From contig NZ_CP076132.1 in the NCBI RefSeq assembly GCF_018736045.1, positions 5,135,001-5,191,010 of the forward strand: a DNA stretch of 56,010 bases, read 5' to 3'. The notes under the pieces were generated by a model. It searched no databases. It saw nothing but the letters and a program-made list of their open reading frames with translations, and was not told where the DNA came from. This document shows positions 17,089 to 25,706 of the stretch, piece after piece (within the stretch, counting starts at the first letter, position 1; every line of letters starts with the position of its first letter). The position numbers and the translations under genes were made by a program. This stretch comes from Flammeovirga yaeyamensis. GTDB lineage: Bacteria > Bacteroidota > Bacteroidia > Cytophagales > Flammeovirgaceae.

Positions 17089-18573
17089 ATGTTTTATAAG
17101 ATAATCATATTGTTGGTATTGAGTATTGTAGTTAAAAATGAAGTTTTTGCTCAACAATCCTATTTTAGAAAAAGATCTTTTTTTGGACAACAATATAATC
17201 AAGAGTTAATATTGGATTCAACTCATTATATTTTCCCATTAAGACCTCTTTTTAGAGAAAGTGATTTAGACTTATTGGTAGAGAAACAAATCCTTCCAAT
17301 GACACTTGATAAAGATGAATATGCTTTTATACATTATTGGAATTCAGCACCTGCAACACCTTCGGATTATAATTTAATAAACCATAAAAAATATACTGAC
17401 AAAAAAGGACGAAGTAAAAACATAGCCTATTCAGTTCCTAGTTTTTACGGTACAGATCCATTAGTAAGTTCTCCTTTTAAAAAAGTATGGACTCCTTTAC
17501 GTGTAATGGAAAGACATACCATTTTAAAATATGGTTTTTCTACAAACATCTTAGCCGCATCGTATGTAGGTTACACTCCTTATGCATTAGAAGGTAAACC
17601 AAACTGGACAGGATTTGTTGGTGCAGAAGCTTACTCAAATTGGCTTTTGACAAGTAATAAAGTAGGTGTAACAAATTTATCCTTTGAAATAGGTTATAAG
17701 TATAATTTATTTTATGATGCACCTGAAATGAAAGATATAGTTGGTTCCGAAGTTATCAGTAATGTAACAAATGGTCCAAGTGATCCAATTATTGGTGACA
17801 TGTATATTACACAAGGTTTATTTAATAATAGAATATTGGTTGCAGTAGGTAGAATCACACCTTGGTACTATTATGCTTTTAACACATTTGCAGATGATGA
17901 ATTAACAAGGATGACGAATAATATGGTAAATGGAGGGTCTGTTTTACCTGATGGTGGAGGAAATAGTACAAAACCTGGATTTGCTGTTCAAGCTTATTTA
18001 AATAACAATTTATACTTGAATGTTGTCTCCACAAATCCATCTGGAGAAGATGCAGGATTTGACTTTTCAATATGGAACAGGAATCACTATTTTGTAGCAA
18101 CGGAACTTGGTTACGTTTATACATTAAGTAATCATTTAGAAGGAAGGGTTTCTTTGGGAATGCATCATCTTTATAAATATGAACAAGAAGGAATCACTTC
18201 AGGTTATGGTTTTACATTTTTATTACAACAAGAATTAACACCAAAAGGATTTACACCATATACGGGTGCTTATTTTCAAATACATCAATCAAACCCAACA
18301 ATATCAACAGTACAACAACAAATAGCAATAGGATTGAATATAGATCATGCTTTTGATAATAGAAATGATGGCTTAGGATTAGCTTTAGGTTATTCAGATA
18401 CTTCTGATGATACAATGAGAGATGAATTTTTTGTTGATACTTTCTATAGGTTTCAATTTACAGAAAGTTCTCATATTACAGCAGACTTTCAATTCTATAT
18501 CAATGCTGCCAATAAGCTACAAAATAAATTTATTGTACCTGTAATGAATGCACGATATATCTTTAATATTTAA
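17089..18573 (+). CDS. outer-membrane porin, OprB/carbohydrate-porin-like (second of two)
   Basis: A 494-residue protein with a signal peptide (IIILLVLSIVVKNEVFA) and a barrel that ends in an aromatic-rich strand, MNARYIFNI. It carries the hallmark run of this porin type, a filament-like LVAVGRITPWYYYAFNTFAD followed by GFAVQAYLNNNLYLNVV and YHF/YFVATELGYVY strands. A long N-terminal segment of about 150 residues before the barrel is not explained by the porin fold and may form a periplasmic or plug part. It is 36 bp from the previous gene and certainly cotranscribed. The two barrels differ in sequence enough that they may form distinct pores, for instance for different substrates or as importer and exporter. 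Confidence 0.55.
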   Translation: MFYKIIILLVLSIVVKNEVFAQQSYFRKRSFFGQQYNQELILDSTHYIFPLRPLFRESDLDLLVEKQILPMTLDKDEYAFIHYWNSAPATPSDYNLINHKKYTDKKGRSKNIAYSVPSFYGTDPLVSSPFKKVWTPLRVMERHTILKYGFSTNILAASYVGYTPYALEGKPNWTGFVGAEAYSNWLLTSNKVGVTNLSFEIGYKYNLFYDAPEMKDIVGSEVISNVTNGPSDPIIGDMYITQGLFNNRILVAVGRITPWYYYAFNTFADDELTRMTNNMVNGGSVLPDGGGNSTKPGFAVQAYLNNNLYLNVVSTNPSGEDAGFDFSIWNRNHYFVATELGYVYTLSNHLEGRVSLGMHHLYKYEQEGITSGYGFTFLLQQELTPKGFTPYTGAYFQIHQSNPTISTVQQQIAIGLNIDHAFDNRNDGLGLALGYSDTSDDTMRDEFFVDTFYRFQFTESSHITADFQFYINAANKLQNKFIVPVMNARYIFNI

Positions 18574-18717
18574 TCTGTTCGCTAAACTGTAAAAACTTAG
18601 TAATCAAATCTTAGTGAGTTAAAGAAGCAATACTATTGAACATGTATGATTAAGCACACGATTTTAACCTAATCTACTTATAATCAACTGTTTTTGAAAA
18701 ATAATTAAACTAAAAAT

Positions 18718-20322
18718 ATGAAAAACGAAAAACAAAGTTGGATGCCTTTAATTGTAGTATGTCTTGCTATGCTATCCTTATATTTTCTTGCTTCAGGAAT
18801 TAATGTAGTAATAAAAAAGGTATATGAAGACTTAAATACTACAGTGAGTACTATCCAATTATCTTTAGTATTAGCATCGTTGGTGAGTGGATCACTAATG
18901 ATTACAGCAGGTAAAATTGGAGCTAAAATTGGGATGAAAAAGACATTAATTATTGGTTTAGTGATTTTTATTACAGGAGCAATAATCGCCTTAATTAGTC
19001 CCAATGAATCCATTTTTGTAATGGCTTGGGGATTTATTTGGCCATTGGGAATGGTTTTGATCGTACCTACAACTGTAGCTATGGTCACATATTATTACCA
19101 AGGTACACAAAGAGCAATGGCATTTGGTGTATACGGTGCAGTTGCTTCTTTAGCGGTGACTCTAGGGCCAATAGGAGTTGGCTTTTTAGCAGATCAAATT
19201 TCATGGAGATATGCAATGAGTATCTCACCTGTTTTAGCCTTGGTTACCATTTTATTAGCTTTTAAAGTACAGGAATCTGAAAAAGATAGTTCAATTAAAA
19301 TTGATTTTCCAAGTGTTCTTCTTTCCTTTTTAGGATTAGCTACTTTCTTAATTGGTATGATGATGGGAGGAACTTATGGTTTTATCATTGAAAAAAGACC
19401 ATTTGAACTTTTTGGTACAATCTTACCATTAGCGGGTTTATCAGTCGTAGTTTTAGTTATGATAATTGCTATTGTTTTTATGTACTTATTTATGACAAGG
19501 ACAAAACAACTGATAAACACAGGAAAAGAACCATTAATTGATCCTTCAATATTTTCAAATAAAGTTTATTCAGCAGGTTTATTTTCACAGACCATACTAT
19601 ATATTGTAATTCCAGGTATATCCTTCATCTTACCTTTATTTTTACAATCAATTAATGCATATGGACCTAGTGAGACTGCTTTAACAATGTTACCAGGTAC
19701 TGCTACAATGGCAGTTGTTGCTTTATTTACCCCAAATCTCGGAAAGTTTATAGCTCCTAAATACATTATCATAAGTGGTTTTATCATCATTGTAGCTAGT
19801 ACTTTCTTAGTATTAGGAGGAATAGGAAGTCAGATTGGTGAAATTTCATTAACAATGCCACTAATAGTATTTGGTACTGGTGCTGGCTTAGTAATGTCAC
19901 AAATTGCTAACCTTACATTATCATCAGTAGATATTAGCCAAGCTAGTGAGGCTTCTGGTATAGCTGAAACTTTTAAAGAAGCAATAGGAGGAGGTTTTGG
20001 TATTGCTCTAATCAGTACAATTGTATTAGGTATGTGGTATTCTTCTTTTATCGATAATCAATTAGCCATAGAAGAAAAACACCTAACTGATCAAGAAAAA
20101 ACAGAATTAGTCATCAAATTAGAGGATCAAATTAATGATGGTCCTACAGTAAAATCATCTTCTTACTACAATACTCTCAGTAAAGAATCAAAAGACTATT
20201 TTGATCAAATAGATTTTGAAAGTGGTAAGTATGCTATTACTCAAACAATGTGGGTAATTAGGCTTTTCTTAATTATAGCGATAGGGTTAAGTCTTTTATT
20301 TCCAACTACTAAGTTATCATAA
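18718..20322 (+). CDS. MFS transporter, 14-helix DHA2-like family
   Basis: A 534-residue inner-membrane transporter with about fourteen hydrophobic helices, the layout of DHA2 (EmrB/QacA-type) proton antiporters. The loop between helices 2 and 3 reads GKIGAKIGMKKTLI, a variant of the MFS motif A, and AVASLAVTLGPIGVGFL corresponds to the antiporter motif C. Unlike many members it has a ~60-residue soluble insertion near the C-terminus (EEKHLTDQEKTELVIKLEDQ) before the last helix. DHA2 proteins are mostly exporters, so the role may be efflux of a product or toxic amine, although import cannot be excluded. It starts 144 bp after the second porin and ends 26 bp before the ureohydrolase gene. Confidence 0.85.
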   Translation: MKNEKQSWMPLIVVCLAMLSLYFLASGINVVIKKVYEDLNTTVSTIQLSLVLASLVSGSLMITAGKIGAKIGMKKTLIIGLVIFITGAIIALISPNESIFVMAWGFIWPLGMVLIVPTTVAMVTYYYQGTQRAMAFGVYGAVASLAVTLGPIGVGFLADQISWRYAMSISPVLALVTILLAFKVQESEKDSSIKIDFPSVLLSFLGLATFLIGMMMGGTYGFIIEKRPFELFGTILPLAGLSVVVLVMIIAIVFMYLFMTRTKQLINTGKEPLIDPSIFSNKVYSAGLFSQTILYIVIPGISFILPLFLQSINAYGPSETALTMLPGTATMAVVALFTPNLGKFIAPKYIIISGFIIIVASTFLVLGGIGSQIGEISLTMPLIVFGTGAGLVMSQIANLTLSSVDISQASEASGIAETFKEAIGGGFGIALISTIVLGMWYSSFIDNQLAIEEKHLTDQEKTELVIKLEDQINDGPTVKSSSYYNTLSKESKDYFDQIDFESGKYAITQTMWVIRLFLIIAIGLSLLFPTTKLS

Positions 20323-20348
20323 TAACACACATTTAAATTTTTAATATT

Positions 20349-21554
20349 ATGTATAAAGGTGAATCAAAAGTTTCTCCTGAGAAACTAGAAAAAGTTAGAA
20401 AAATCTTTAATGAAACTTCAAATATCTACGATGCTCCTGAAGTAATTCGTGACTTTTGGATGAGAATGGCTGAGGAAAAAGTACCCCATCTTTTTTCACA
20501 AAACCTTTCTTGGTATGGTTTTCATCATGCACCATTTTCAACAGACACAGAAAATGCAGATGTTATAATGTATGGTGTTGGATATGATCTTAACTCATCT
20601 CAAGAAATGGGAGACACTCGACATGCTCCTATGTATTTAAGATTTGCATCTAAATATATACCACCCGTTCATGGTGAGTGGGAAATGGCTCCTTTTGAGA
20701 TGTGCAATGTTATTGACAGAGGAGATATTGATAAATTTTCAATGGATTATAACCAAAGTTTGGAATGGGATATGAAACATGCTTTAGAATGGTCTAAAAA
20801 TGGAGCATTACCATTAAGAATTGGTGGTGATCATGAAATTTTTGGAGGAACAATGGTAACTGCAAATATGCTTGCAGATAAATATTTCCCAGGACAATCA
20901 ATGGGAGCGATTATGTTTGACGGTCACTCAGATTGTTTCTTACCAAATGATGTAGGAGGATATATAGATACTGATTGGGTAAATGGAGGAGGAATTCCAA
21001 GAGCTATTTACAATGGTTGGGTAGATCCAGAAAAAGTATTTCAATTTGGTATGAGAGGTTTTGGTATAGATTCTCCAGCTGGTCAATATGCAGCTGATAA
21101 ATTTGGTATTAATATCATTCGTCCTCTTGATTTAGAGAAAAATGGATGTCAATATTATGTAGATATGATCCGTGAGCGTGTTGGTCAAAGCCCAATGGTA
21201 ATGACCTGTGACCTCGACTGTCTTGACCCAACTCAAGGTGGAGGTATTACACAACGTGATGGCTTTGGTTTAACATTCAGAGAGGTACAGCAAATAAGTA
21301 GATCAATGAAAGGGTTGAACTTGCTTGCTGCAGATATTTGTGAGTATGCTCCTTCTCATGATAATAATGCAAGATCAACAGCTTACAGTGTATCAGCTTT
21401 AATTTTTGAATATATGTGTATGCTTGTTGATACTAAGGTTCGCTTGAATGATGGCAAATACAATCAAACAAAATGGGACCTTAATCTTTCTACTTCTGCA
21501 ACTTATCCAGGAGAAATCTTCTTGGATAGATGGAAGAAAGATATGAAAAAATAA
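20349..21554 (+). CDS. arginase/agmatinase-family ureohydrolase
   Basis: A 401-residue Mn- or Ni-dependent hydrolase that would split a guanidino group to an amine and urea. All six metal ligands are present: H162 in GGDHE, D191, H193 and D195 in DGHSD, and D288 and D290 in CDLDCLDP. The conserved GVGYD, VIDRGDI and ADICEYAPSHD blocks are in order. It is about 95 residues longer than typical agmatinase, with most of the excess as an N-terminal extension (residues 1-68). The substrate cannot be read from sequence: agmatine, guanidinobutyrate, guanidinopropionate or free guanidine are all possible, and an extended N-terminus is known in guanidine hydrolases. It is the only enzyme of the island cassette, so the porins, transporter and regulator probably serve its substrate. 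Confidence 0.85.
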   Translation: MYKGESKVSPEKLEKVRKIFNETSNIYDAPEVIRDFWMRMAEEKVPHLFSQNLSWYGFHHAPFSTDTENADVIMYGVGYDLNSSQEMGDTRHAPMYLRFASKYIPPVHGEWEMAPFEMCNVIDRGDIDKFSMDYNQSLEWDMKHALEWSKNGALPLRIGGDHEIFGGTMVTANMLADKYFPGQSMGAIMFDGHSDCFLPNDVGGYIDTDWVNGGGIPRAIYNGWVDPEKVFQFGMRGFGIDSPAGQYAADKFGINIIRPLDLEKNGCQYYVDMIRERVGQSPMVMTCDLDCLDPTQGGGITQRDGFGLTFREVQQISRSMKGLNLLAADICEYAPSHDNNARSTAYSVSALIFEYMCMLVDTKVRLNDGKYNQTKWDLNLSTSATYPGEIFLDRWKKDMKK

Positions 21555-21626
21555 GTATGGAGATGAGTAGAAGTTTATATGTTCTTACATAGAGCTTTCA
21601 CTTCTCTCCCTCCTTTAATAAGACAG

Positions 21627-21686
21627 AAAATAACCCTTTTCAATATATAAGGCCCTTGTTTCAGTAATTGGAATAAGGGTTATTTT
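21627..21686 (+). terminator. possible terminator after the ureohydrolase gene
   Basis: AAAATAACCCTT (21627-21638) pairs with AAGGGTTATTTT (21675-21686) across a loop of about 36 nt that itself can fold (CCCTTGTT/AATTGGAATAAGGG). The T-run is part of the arm, so it is a weaker terminator. Confidence 0.5.
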
Positions 21687-21766
21687 AAACTTTTAGTCTT
21701 GGATTAATGCAAATGAAAAAATAGAATTTTTTTATAAAACTCTCATTTATTTTTTATGGTAAAATT

Positions 21767-22411
21767 ATGAAAACAACTAATAAATTAAATGATCAAGATC
21801 TATCTTTTTATTTAGATTACATTACAAACCTAGGAATGTTACTTTTTGCGATTAGCTTAACTACTCCTATTTTAGGTTTGGTGATTTTTGATGTAGAAAC
21901 TGAGATTATTGATGGAGAAGAAGTTATTGAAAATCAAATGTTTTGGGATAAACCTATATTACCATACATCTGCGGATTTATAATTCTTATGATACATTGG
22001 TTTAAATTTGTAGAAATTAGTCATTACATGAAAAATACAAACTTGAACCAGATGCTTATTACTTTCGGTTACTTTTTTCTATTGTGCTTATATCCATATT
22101 TAGAAATGAATATTGAGTTTACTTCTGATCAGCCACATTCTCGAGCTGTATTCAGTGCAGTCTGGGGAGGGTTAGGTATATTTTCTTTTTGGCGTCTACA
22201 TCATGCGAAGAAAAATGAAATGTTAAAGGAAGTACTATCTGAAAATCGATTAAAAGTATTATCCAATGAAATTTTGGCAGACCCAATTGCTGCAATTTTT
22301 TGTATAATACTATCTTATTTTGGATTCAACATTTGGTTAATTGGTATGATAGCTTTTGTACCTCTTGCAAATTACTTGTTAGGTAAAACTAAAATAAAAG
22401 CAGGTCTTTAA
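21767..22411 (+). CDS. small polytopic membrane protein, TMEM175/DUF1211-like topology
   Basis: A 214-residue integral membrane protein with about five to six helices (near residues 20-42, 65-82, 98-116, 123-140, 168-188 and 190-206). The first helix, NLGMLLFAISLTTPILGLVI, resembles the start of TMEM175-type (DUF1211) channels, but the hallmark FSD motif at the beginning of that helix is not there (LDYITNL instead). The middle, FKFVEISHYMKNTNLNQMLI, also fits loosely. I therefore offer TMEM175-like potassium channel only as a weak hypothesis. It has its own 212-bp upstream region behind a hairpin, so it may be a separate unit within the island. Confidence 0.4.
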   Translation: MKTTNKLNDQDLSFYLDYITNLGMLLFAISLTTPILGLVIFDVETEIIDGEEVIENQMFWDKPILPYICGFIILMIHWFKFVEISHYMKNTNLNQMLITFGYFFLLCLYPYLEMNIEFTSDQPHSRAVFSAVWGGLGIFSFWRLHHAKKNEMLKEVLSENRLKVLSNEILADPIAAIFCIILSYFGFNIWLIGMIAFVPLANYLLGKTKIKAGL

Positions 22412-22508
22412 GAATTACTCAAAGACTTTTCTCTTAATGTAATTTTTCATGTCTTGCGTGTAACAATGCAAAATACTGATCATATTTTCCTCTATAAACA
22501 ATATTATA

Positions 22509-23339
22509 ATGAAACTTAATAATATACTCATTACTTCAATCTTTGTTTTTTCTTCCTTTTTAGGATATAGTCAAGTAGCTCCAACAAATGCAGATGCTGA
22601 AATAGCAAAAAAAATGCAAGATCCTTTAGCTTATATTTCTGCAATAATGTCTGACAATGACCTTCTGTTTAAAACAGGAGAAAATGATTTTAGTTTTAGC
22701 TCTTCTATTCAACCTGTGAAGGCATGGTCATTTGATAAAGCGGGTTTTAATTTTATAGCAAGAGGTGTAATCCCTATTTTAGGTTTAGCTCCTCAAGCTC
22801 AAACTCCTGTTGTCGGAGAACCAATTTCTAATACTACAAGTCCAACATGGGGACTGAGTGATATGATTACTCAATTCTTTTTCTCTCCTAAAACTGATGG
22901 TGCTTGGAAATGGGGAATAGGACCTATGTTTTCATTAAAAACTAGAACTAATGAAAAATTAGCGGGGCCTGGTTGGGGTTCTGGACCTGTTGGTGTTGCA
23001 GTAGGTGGAGCGGGTAACTTCGCATTTGCTTTTATAGCAGGACATCTTTGGGGATTTGATGAACAGTTTAGTACAAGTATTTTTCAGCCAATGATATTCT
23101 ATAACTTCCCAAGTAAGCCAGGTTTATCTGTCGCGTACAATAACCAGGTTTCATACAATTGGTCTGCTTCTGAAAATAATGAATTAACGTTACCACTTGG
23201 TTTATCAGTAAATAGATCATGGGGAATGGCTGATGGATATGGTTTAGAATTAGGGGTAGGACCTTATTGGAACGTTGTGAAACCAGAAGGATCAGCATCA
23301 TTTATGACCCGATTGAATGTTGCAGTAATATTTCCTTAA
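22509..23339 (+). CDS. outer-membrane protein of the MetA-pathway/phenol-degradation transporter type
   Basis: A 276-residue exported protein. It has a signal peptide (ILITSIFVFSSFLGYSQ), a short charged stretch, and strands in an order I recognise from proteins annotated as transporter or neuromedin U-like beta barrels: FNFIARGVIPILG, GLSDMITQFFFSPK, WKWGIGPMFSLKT, GPVGVAVGG, SIFQPMIFYNFP, LTLPLGLSVNR and GPYWNVVKPEG. It ends in a terminal strand finishing with Phe-Pro (RLNVAVIFP). The role would be outer-membrane passage of small molecules. It is the last plus-strand gene of the island and 97 bp from the membrane protein. A two-way hairpin at 23369 separates it from the minus-strand block. 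Confidence 0.65.
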   Translation: MKLNNILITSIFVFSSFLGYSQVAPTNADAEIAKKMQDPLAYISAIMSDNDLLFKTGENDFSFSSSIQPVKAWSFDKAGFNFIARGVIPILGLAPQAQTPVVGEPISNTTSPTWGLSDMITQFFFSPKTDGAWKWGIGPMFSLKTRTNEKLAGPGWGSGPVGVAVGGAGNFAFAFIAGHLWGFDEQFSTSIFQPMIFYNFPSKPGLSVAYNNQVSYNWSASENNELTLPLGLSVNRSWGMADGYGLELGVGPYWNVVKPEGSASFMTRLNVAVIFP

Positions 23340-23368
23340 TCACAAAAAACTATCAACATTTCTTAAAT

Positions 23369-23417
23369 AAATAGGGGGTCTTACTTAAATATTTCACTTT
23401 ATATTACCCCCTATTTT
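23369..23417. terminator. bidirectional terminator between convergent genes
   Basis: AAATAGGGGGT (23369-23379) pairs with ACCCCCTATTT (23406-23416) over a 26-nt loop, with T-rich flanks on both strands. It overlaps the last codons of the minus-strand gene at 23411 and ends the plus-strand island gene. It is a natural right-hand landmark for the island. Confidence 0.65.
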
Positions 23418-23827
23418 ATACTAATCGATAACACCTCTTCCACCCTCACATTCTCATTCCCATTAACCACCTCACATTTCCACTTCTTCTTACCCAAAAA
23501 CCATTTTCTTTCCCAATAGGCTACGACTTCAATAGGTACATCTACTTTATACTCAACGGTAGCATTTCGAGAAGAATCCAATAATACTTCTAGAGCTAAA
23601 TATTCATCTTGATATTGAATGGTTTTATATGTTTCTAAGGTATCTACACCTATATGAATAATGGTATCCTTAATAATCAGGTTTTCTATCTTTTGGTTGG
23701 CTTGAAAGGAAACTTGGTAGGCACTTTCTAAGTTCTGGAACTTTGTTTTTAAAGCATTGTATTTACGGAGCCAGTTAAACTGATCTTGTTGATGAATTTC
23801 CTTTAAGGTTTTAATGGATAAAGCCAA
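23411..23827 (-). CDS. short coiled-coil protein, N-terminally truncated or TTG-started
   Basis: The frame has no ATG near its beginning. It is open from a TAG inside the end of the upstream gene (24618-23878), through ...TYKNDLNQTVYKADALALSI, so the marked start is a TTG. The protein begins with a coiled coil (IHQQDQFNWLRKYNALKTKF, then NLESAYQV), has a strand region with DTIIHIG, and ends in VVAYWERKWFLGKKKWKCEV. The plan of a coiled coil with a Lys/Trp-rich end resembles membrane-anchored lysis-type accessory proteins of Bacteroidetes prophages, which normally carry an N-terminal membrane helix; this helix is missing here. It may be a 5'-truncated remnant; an alternative is a real gene with a TTG start. 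Confidence 0.45.
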   Translation of the reverse strand: MALSIKTLKEIHQQDQFNWLRKYNALKTKFQNLESAYQVSFQANQKIENLIIKDTIIHIGVDTLETYKTIQYQDEYLALEVLLDSSRNATVEYKVDVPIEVVAYWERKWFLGKKKWKCEVVNGNENVRVEEVLSISIK

Positions 23828-23877
23828 TGCATCGGCTTTATAAACAGTTTGATTAAGATCGTTTTTATAGGTTTTAA

Positions 23878-24618
23878 TTAGAAAAATAAAGTAGTCCCCA
23901 CTCTAAAAGTCTGTCCGTAAGTTTTATCTGCTTTATAAAAACCTGATAACTGTATCTTTTCTCTTATCGAATACGCTAAAAGAATTTCACAAGCTACATT
24001 CGTTTCTGCTCTACGAAAATCTGGTAACTGCACGATAGGAGTGACTTGCACATACATTTTAGGACTAAATACAATGGGCGTAATCACCTGGAAAGTCATA
24101 CCATGTAAAGCGACATTCTCTCCGTTTTCATTTAGCATCCCTGCCTTTTCAGACATGTATTGGTAAGAAATGATTGGGAAGAACTGTACCTTTTCAAAGG
24201 CCATTACACCTAAAGTTAAACCAGGTGCCACTACCCAACGGCCATTCCCTAATCCTTTGTCCACATTTCCTGTTGGTGCATAGACATCAATAGAAGGACC
24301 GAAGGCGCCTAAAAGTTTATCGTAGTTTTTATAAGGTAAATAGAAGTAGCGCAATCGCACATCACCAATTCCGGTTGCTCCTGTTCTTGTGTTATGAAGA
24401 ATAGGAAGTTCACCTAAAATTAAATGTTTTTCAGAGGGAGCGATAATAAATGAATTCCTTAAACCGTATTGATCACTAGCACCTGCATGCTCAAATTGAA
24501 TATCCATTTGTGAGTAGAAATTCGTCGGTTTCGATGCATCAATGACTTCTTCAGTATTTTGTGCAAAGGTAAGACCACCCAAAAATAGGAGTTGAATGAT
24601 AATGTAAATTTTTTTCAT
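23878..24618 (-). CDS. outer-membrane beta-barrel protein, MetA-pathway-like
   Basis: A protein of 246 residues from the ATG at 24618, which starts a proper signal peptide (MKKIYIIIQLLFLGGLTFA, cleavage at AQ); the open frame extends 17 codons further upstream but without an export-like start. Strands such as TGIGDVRLRYFYLPY, GLGNGRWVVAPGLTLG and VQFFPIISYQY match barrels of the MetA-pathway/transporter superfamily, and it ends with Phe-Phe. It lies on the same strand 69 bp after the lipoprotein gene at 24687 and downstream of the amylase, so it may belong to the same acquisition locus. No substrate can be read from it. Confidence 0.6.
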   Translation of the reverse strand: MKKIYIIIQLLFLGGLTFAQNTEEVIDASKPTNFYSQMDIQFEHAGASDQYGLRNSFIIAPSEKHLILGELPILHNTRTGATGIGDVRLRYFYLPYKNYDKLLGAFGPSIDVYAPTGNVDKGLGNGRWVVAPGLTLGVMAFEKVQFFPIISYQYMSEKAGMLNENGENVALHGMTFQVITPIVFSPKMYVQVTPIVQLPDFRRAETNVACEILLAYSIREKIQLSGFYKADKTYGQTFRVGTTLFF

Positions 24619-24686
24619 GATAATTATAAGTATTCGTATATCATGAAAAGGACAATTTAGATCACGCAACCCTATTTCTAAATGGT

Positions 24687-25634
24687 TTAAATAATCAAAT
24701 CTCCCCCTAACTCCAACTCCGTTCCTTCAGGAAAGTAGGCCTGTCCATCAAAAAACAAGATGTTGTTGATAGGGATATTGATTTTGCTGGGGGCACTATC
24801 AAATTTTATTTTCGTTTTGGAAATGACCCTCTTGCTCTTTCTAAAAGGCATTTTCTCTTTTTGATCTTGCCATTCCACAACGACTTCATTTTCATCAATC
24901 ATAATAAACTGAGAAGGAGATACATGCCATAAATCCAATTCTGTATGATTCATCCACTTGATTTCGAGGAGAAGGTTTTCTCCGTCGTAGATGCAATTCA
25001 ACTTTGCTATCAAGCCTGCTGCATTCATCTCATTTTCTGAGAATCTTACTCCAGATAAACCTTTTCCTCTCTTTTTGTCTAAGATGTTATTTAAGTATTG
25101 ATTGATTGATGTTTCTTGTTCTTTATTTTTAATGGATAGTTGATAACTTTTCTTGAATGACACATAAGGGTTTTCTCTTAAATACTTTTTATAAGAGTCG
25201 TTTGATAATTGATAACGTAAATGTTGTGCTTGTCCTTCCTCATAGTAATTGATAACATACAGCAAACGAAGTGGTCCCTTTTCATCTGTCTTAATATAAT
25301 TAGGAGAATTATTTGATGGATGAACCGTTTGATGAATAATCGTATCCTGTTCAATCCAAATTCTATCTTCTAACAATACTGCAGATAATCGATTGTCAGT
25401 TGTCGAAAGTCGAATTGGTTCTAAGAAGCCTGTTCCTTTATAAGAAACGATATACGACAACTCATGCTGATTCGGCAATGCGATTAATTGTATACCACAT
25501 GTATTCCCGTGCATGTCTAATGTATTTTTCTCTGCTTGATACTCCCAGATATTATCAGAAATTACTTTGGAAGTAGTCTTTTGATTGATCTGACAACCAC
25601 AACATATCAATAAAAAAATATAGAGGACTCTCAT
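24687..25634 (-). CDS. predicted lipoprotein of unknown function
   Basis: A 315-residue protein with a short lipoprotein-type leader (MRVLYIFLLICCGC, likely lipidated cysteine C14). The mature part is polar and strand-rich with no catalytic motif I recognise; a half-way stretch, LNQYLNNILDKKRGKGLSGV-like, is basic, and the C-terminal half has a beta-sandwich feel (MNHTELDLWHVSPSQFIMID). It ends with PEGTELELGGDLII. It follows the alpha-amylase on the same strand with a 72-bp gap and precedes an outer-membrane protein. It may be a surface or periplasmic component of the same locus, but that is inference from position only. Confidence 0.6.
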   Translation of the reverse strand: MRVLYIFLLICCGCQINQKTTSKVISDNIWEYQAEKNTLDMHGNTCGIQLIALPNQHELSYIVSYKGTGFLEPIRLSTTDNRLSAVLLEDRIWIEQDTIIHQTVHPSNNSPNYIKTDEKGPLRLLYVINYYEEGQAQHLRYQLSNDSYKKYLRENPYVSFKKSYQLSIKNKEQETSINQYLNNILDKKRGKGLSGVRFSENEMNAAGLIAKLNCIYDGENLLLEIKWMNHTELDLWHVSPSQFIMIDENEVVVEWQDQKEKMPFRKSKRVISKTKIKFDSAPSKINIPINNILFFDGQAYFPEGTELELGGDLII

Positions 25635-25706
25635 AAAAATGAAGATAAAAGGAGCACCCAGAAATCATCTGGGTACTCGATACTTGAAATGATTATTACG
25701 TTCGGT

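Noticed and set aside
23340-23410. Right att site of the island near its last gene
   Set aside because: I looked for the tRNA-Arg 3' end (GGTTTGAATCCTGGCGGG) after 23339 and did not find it.
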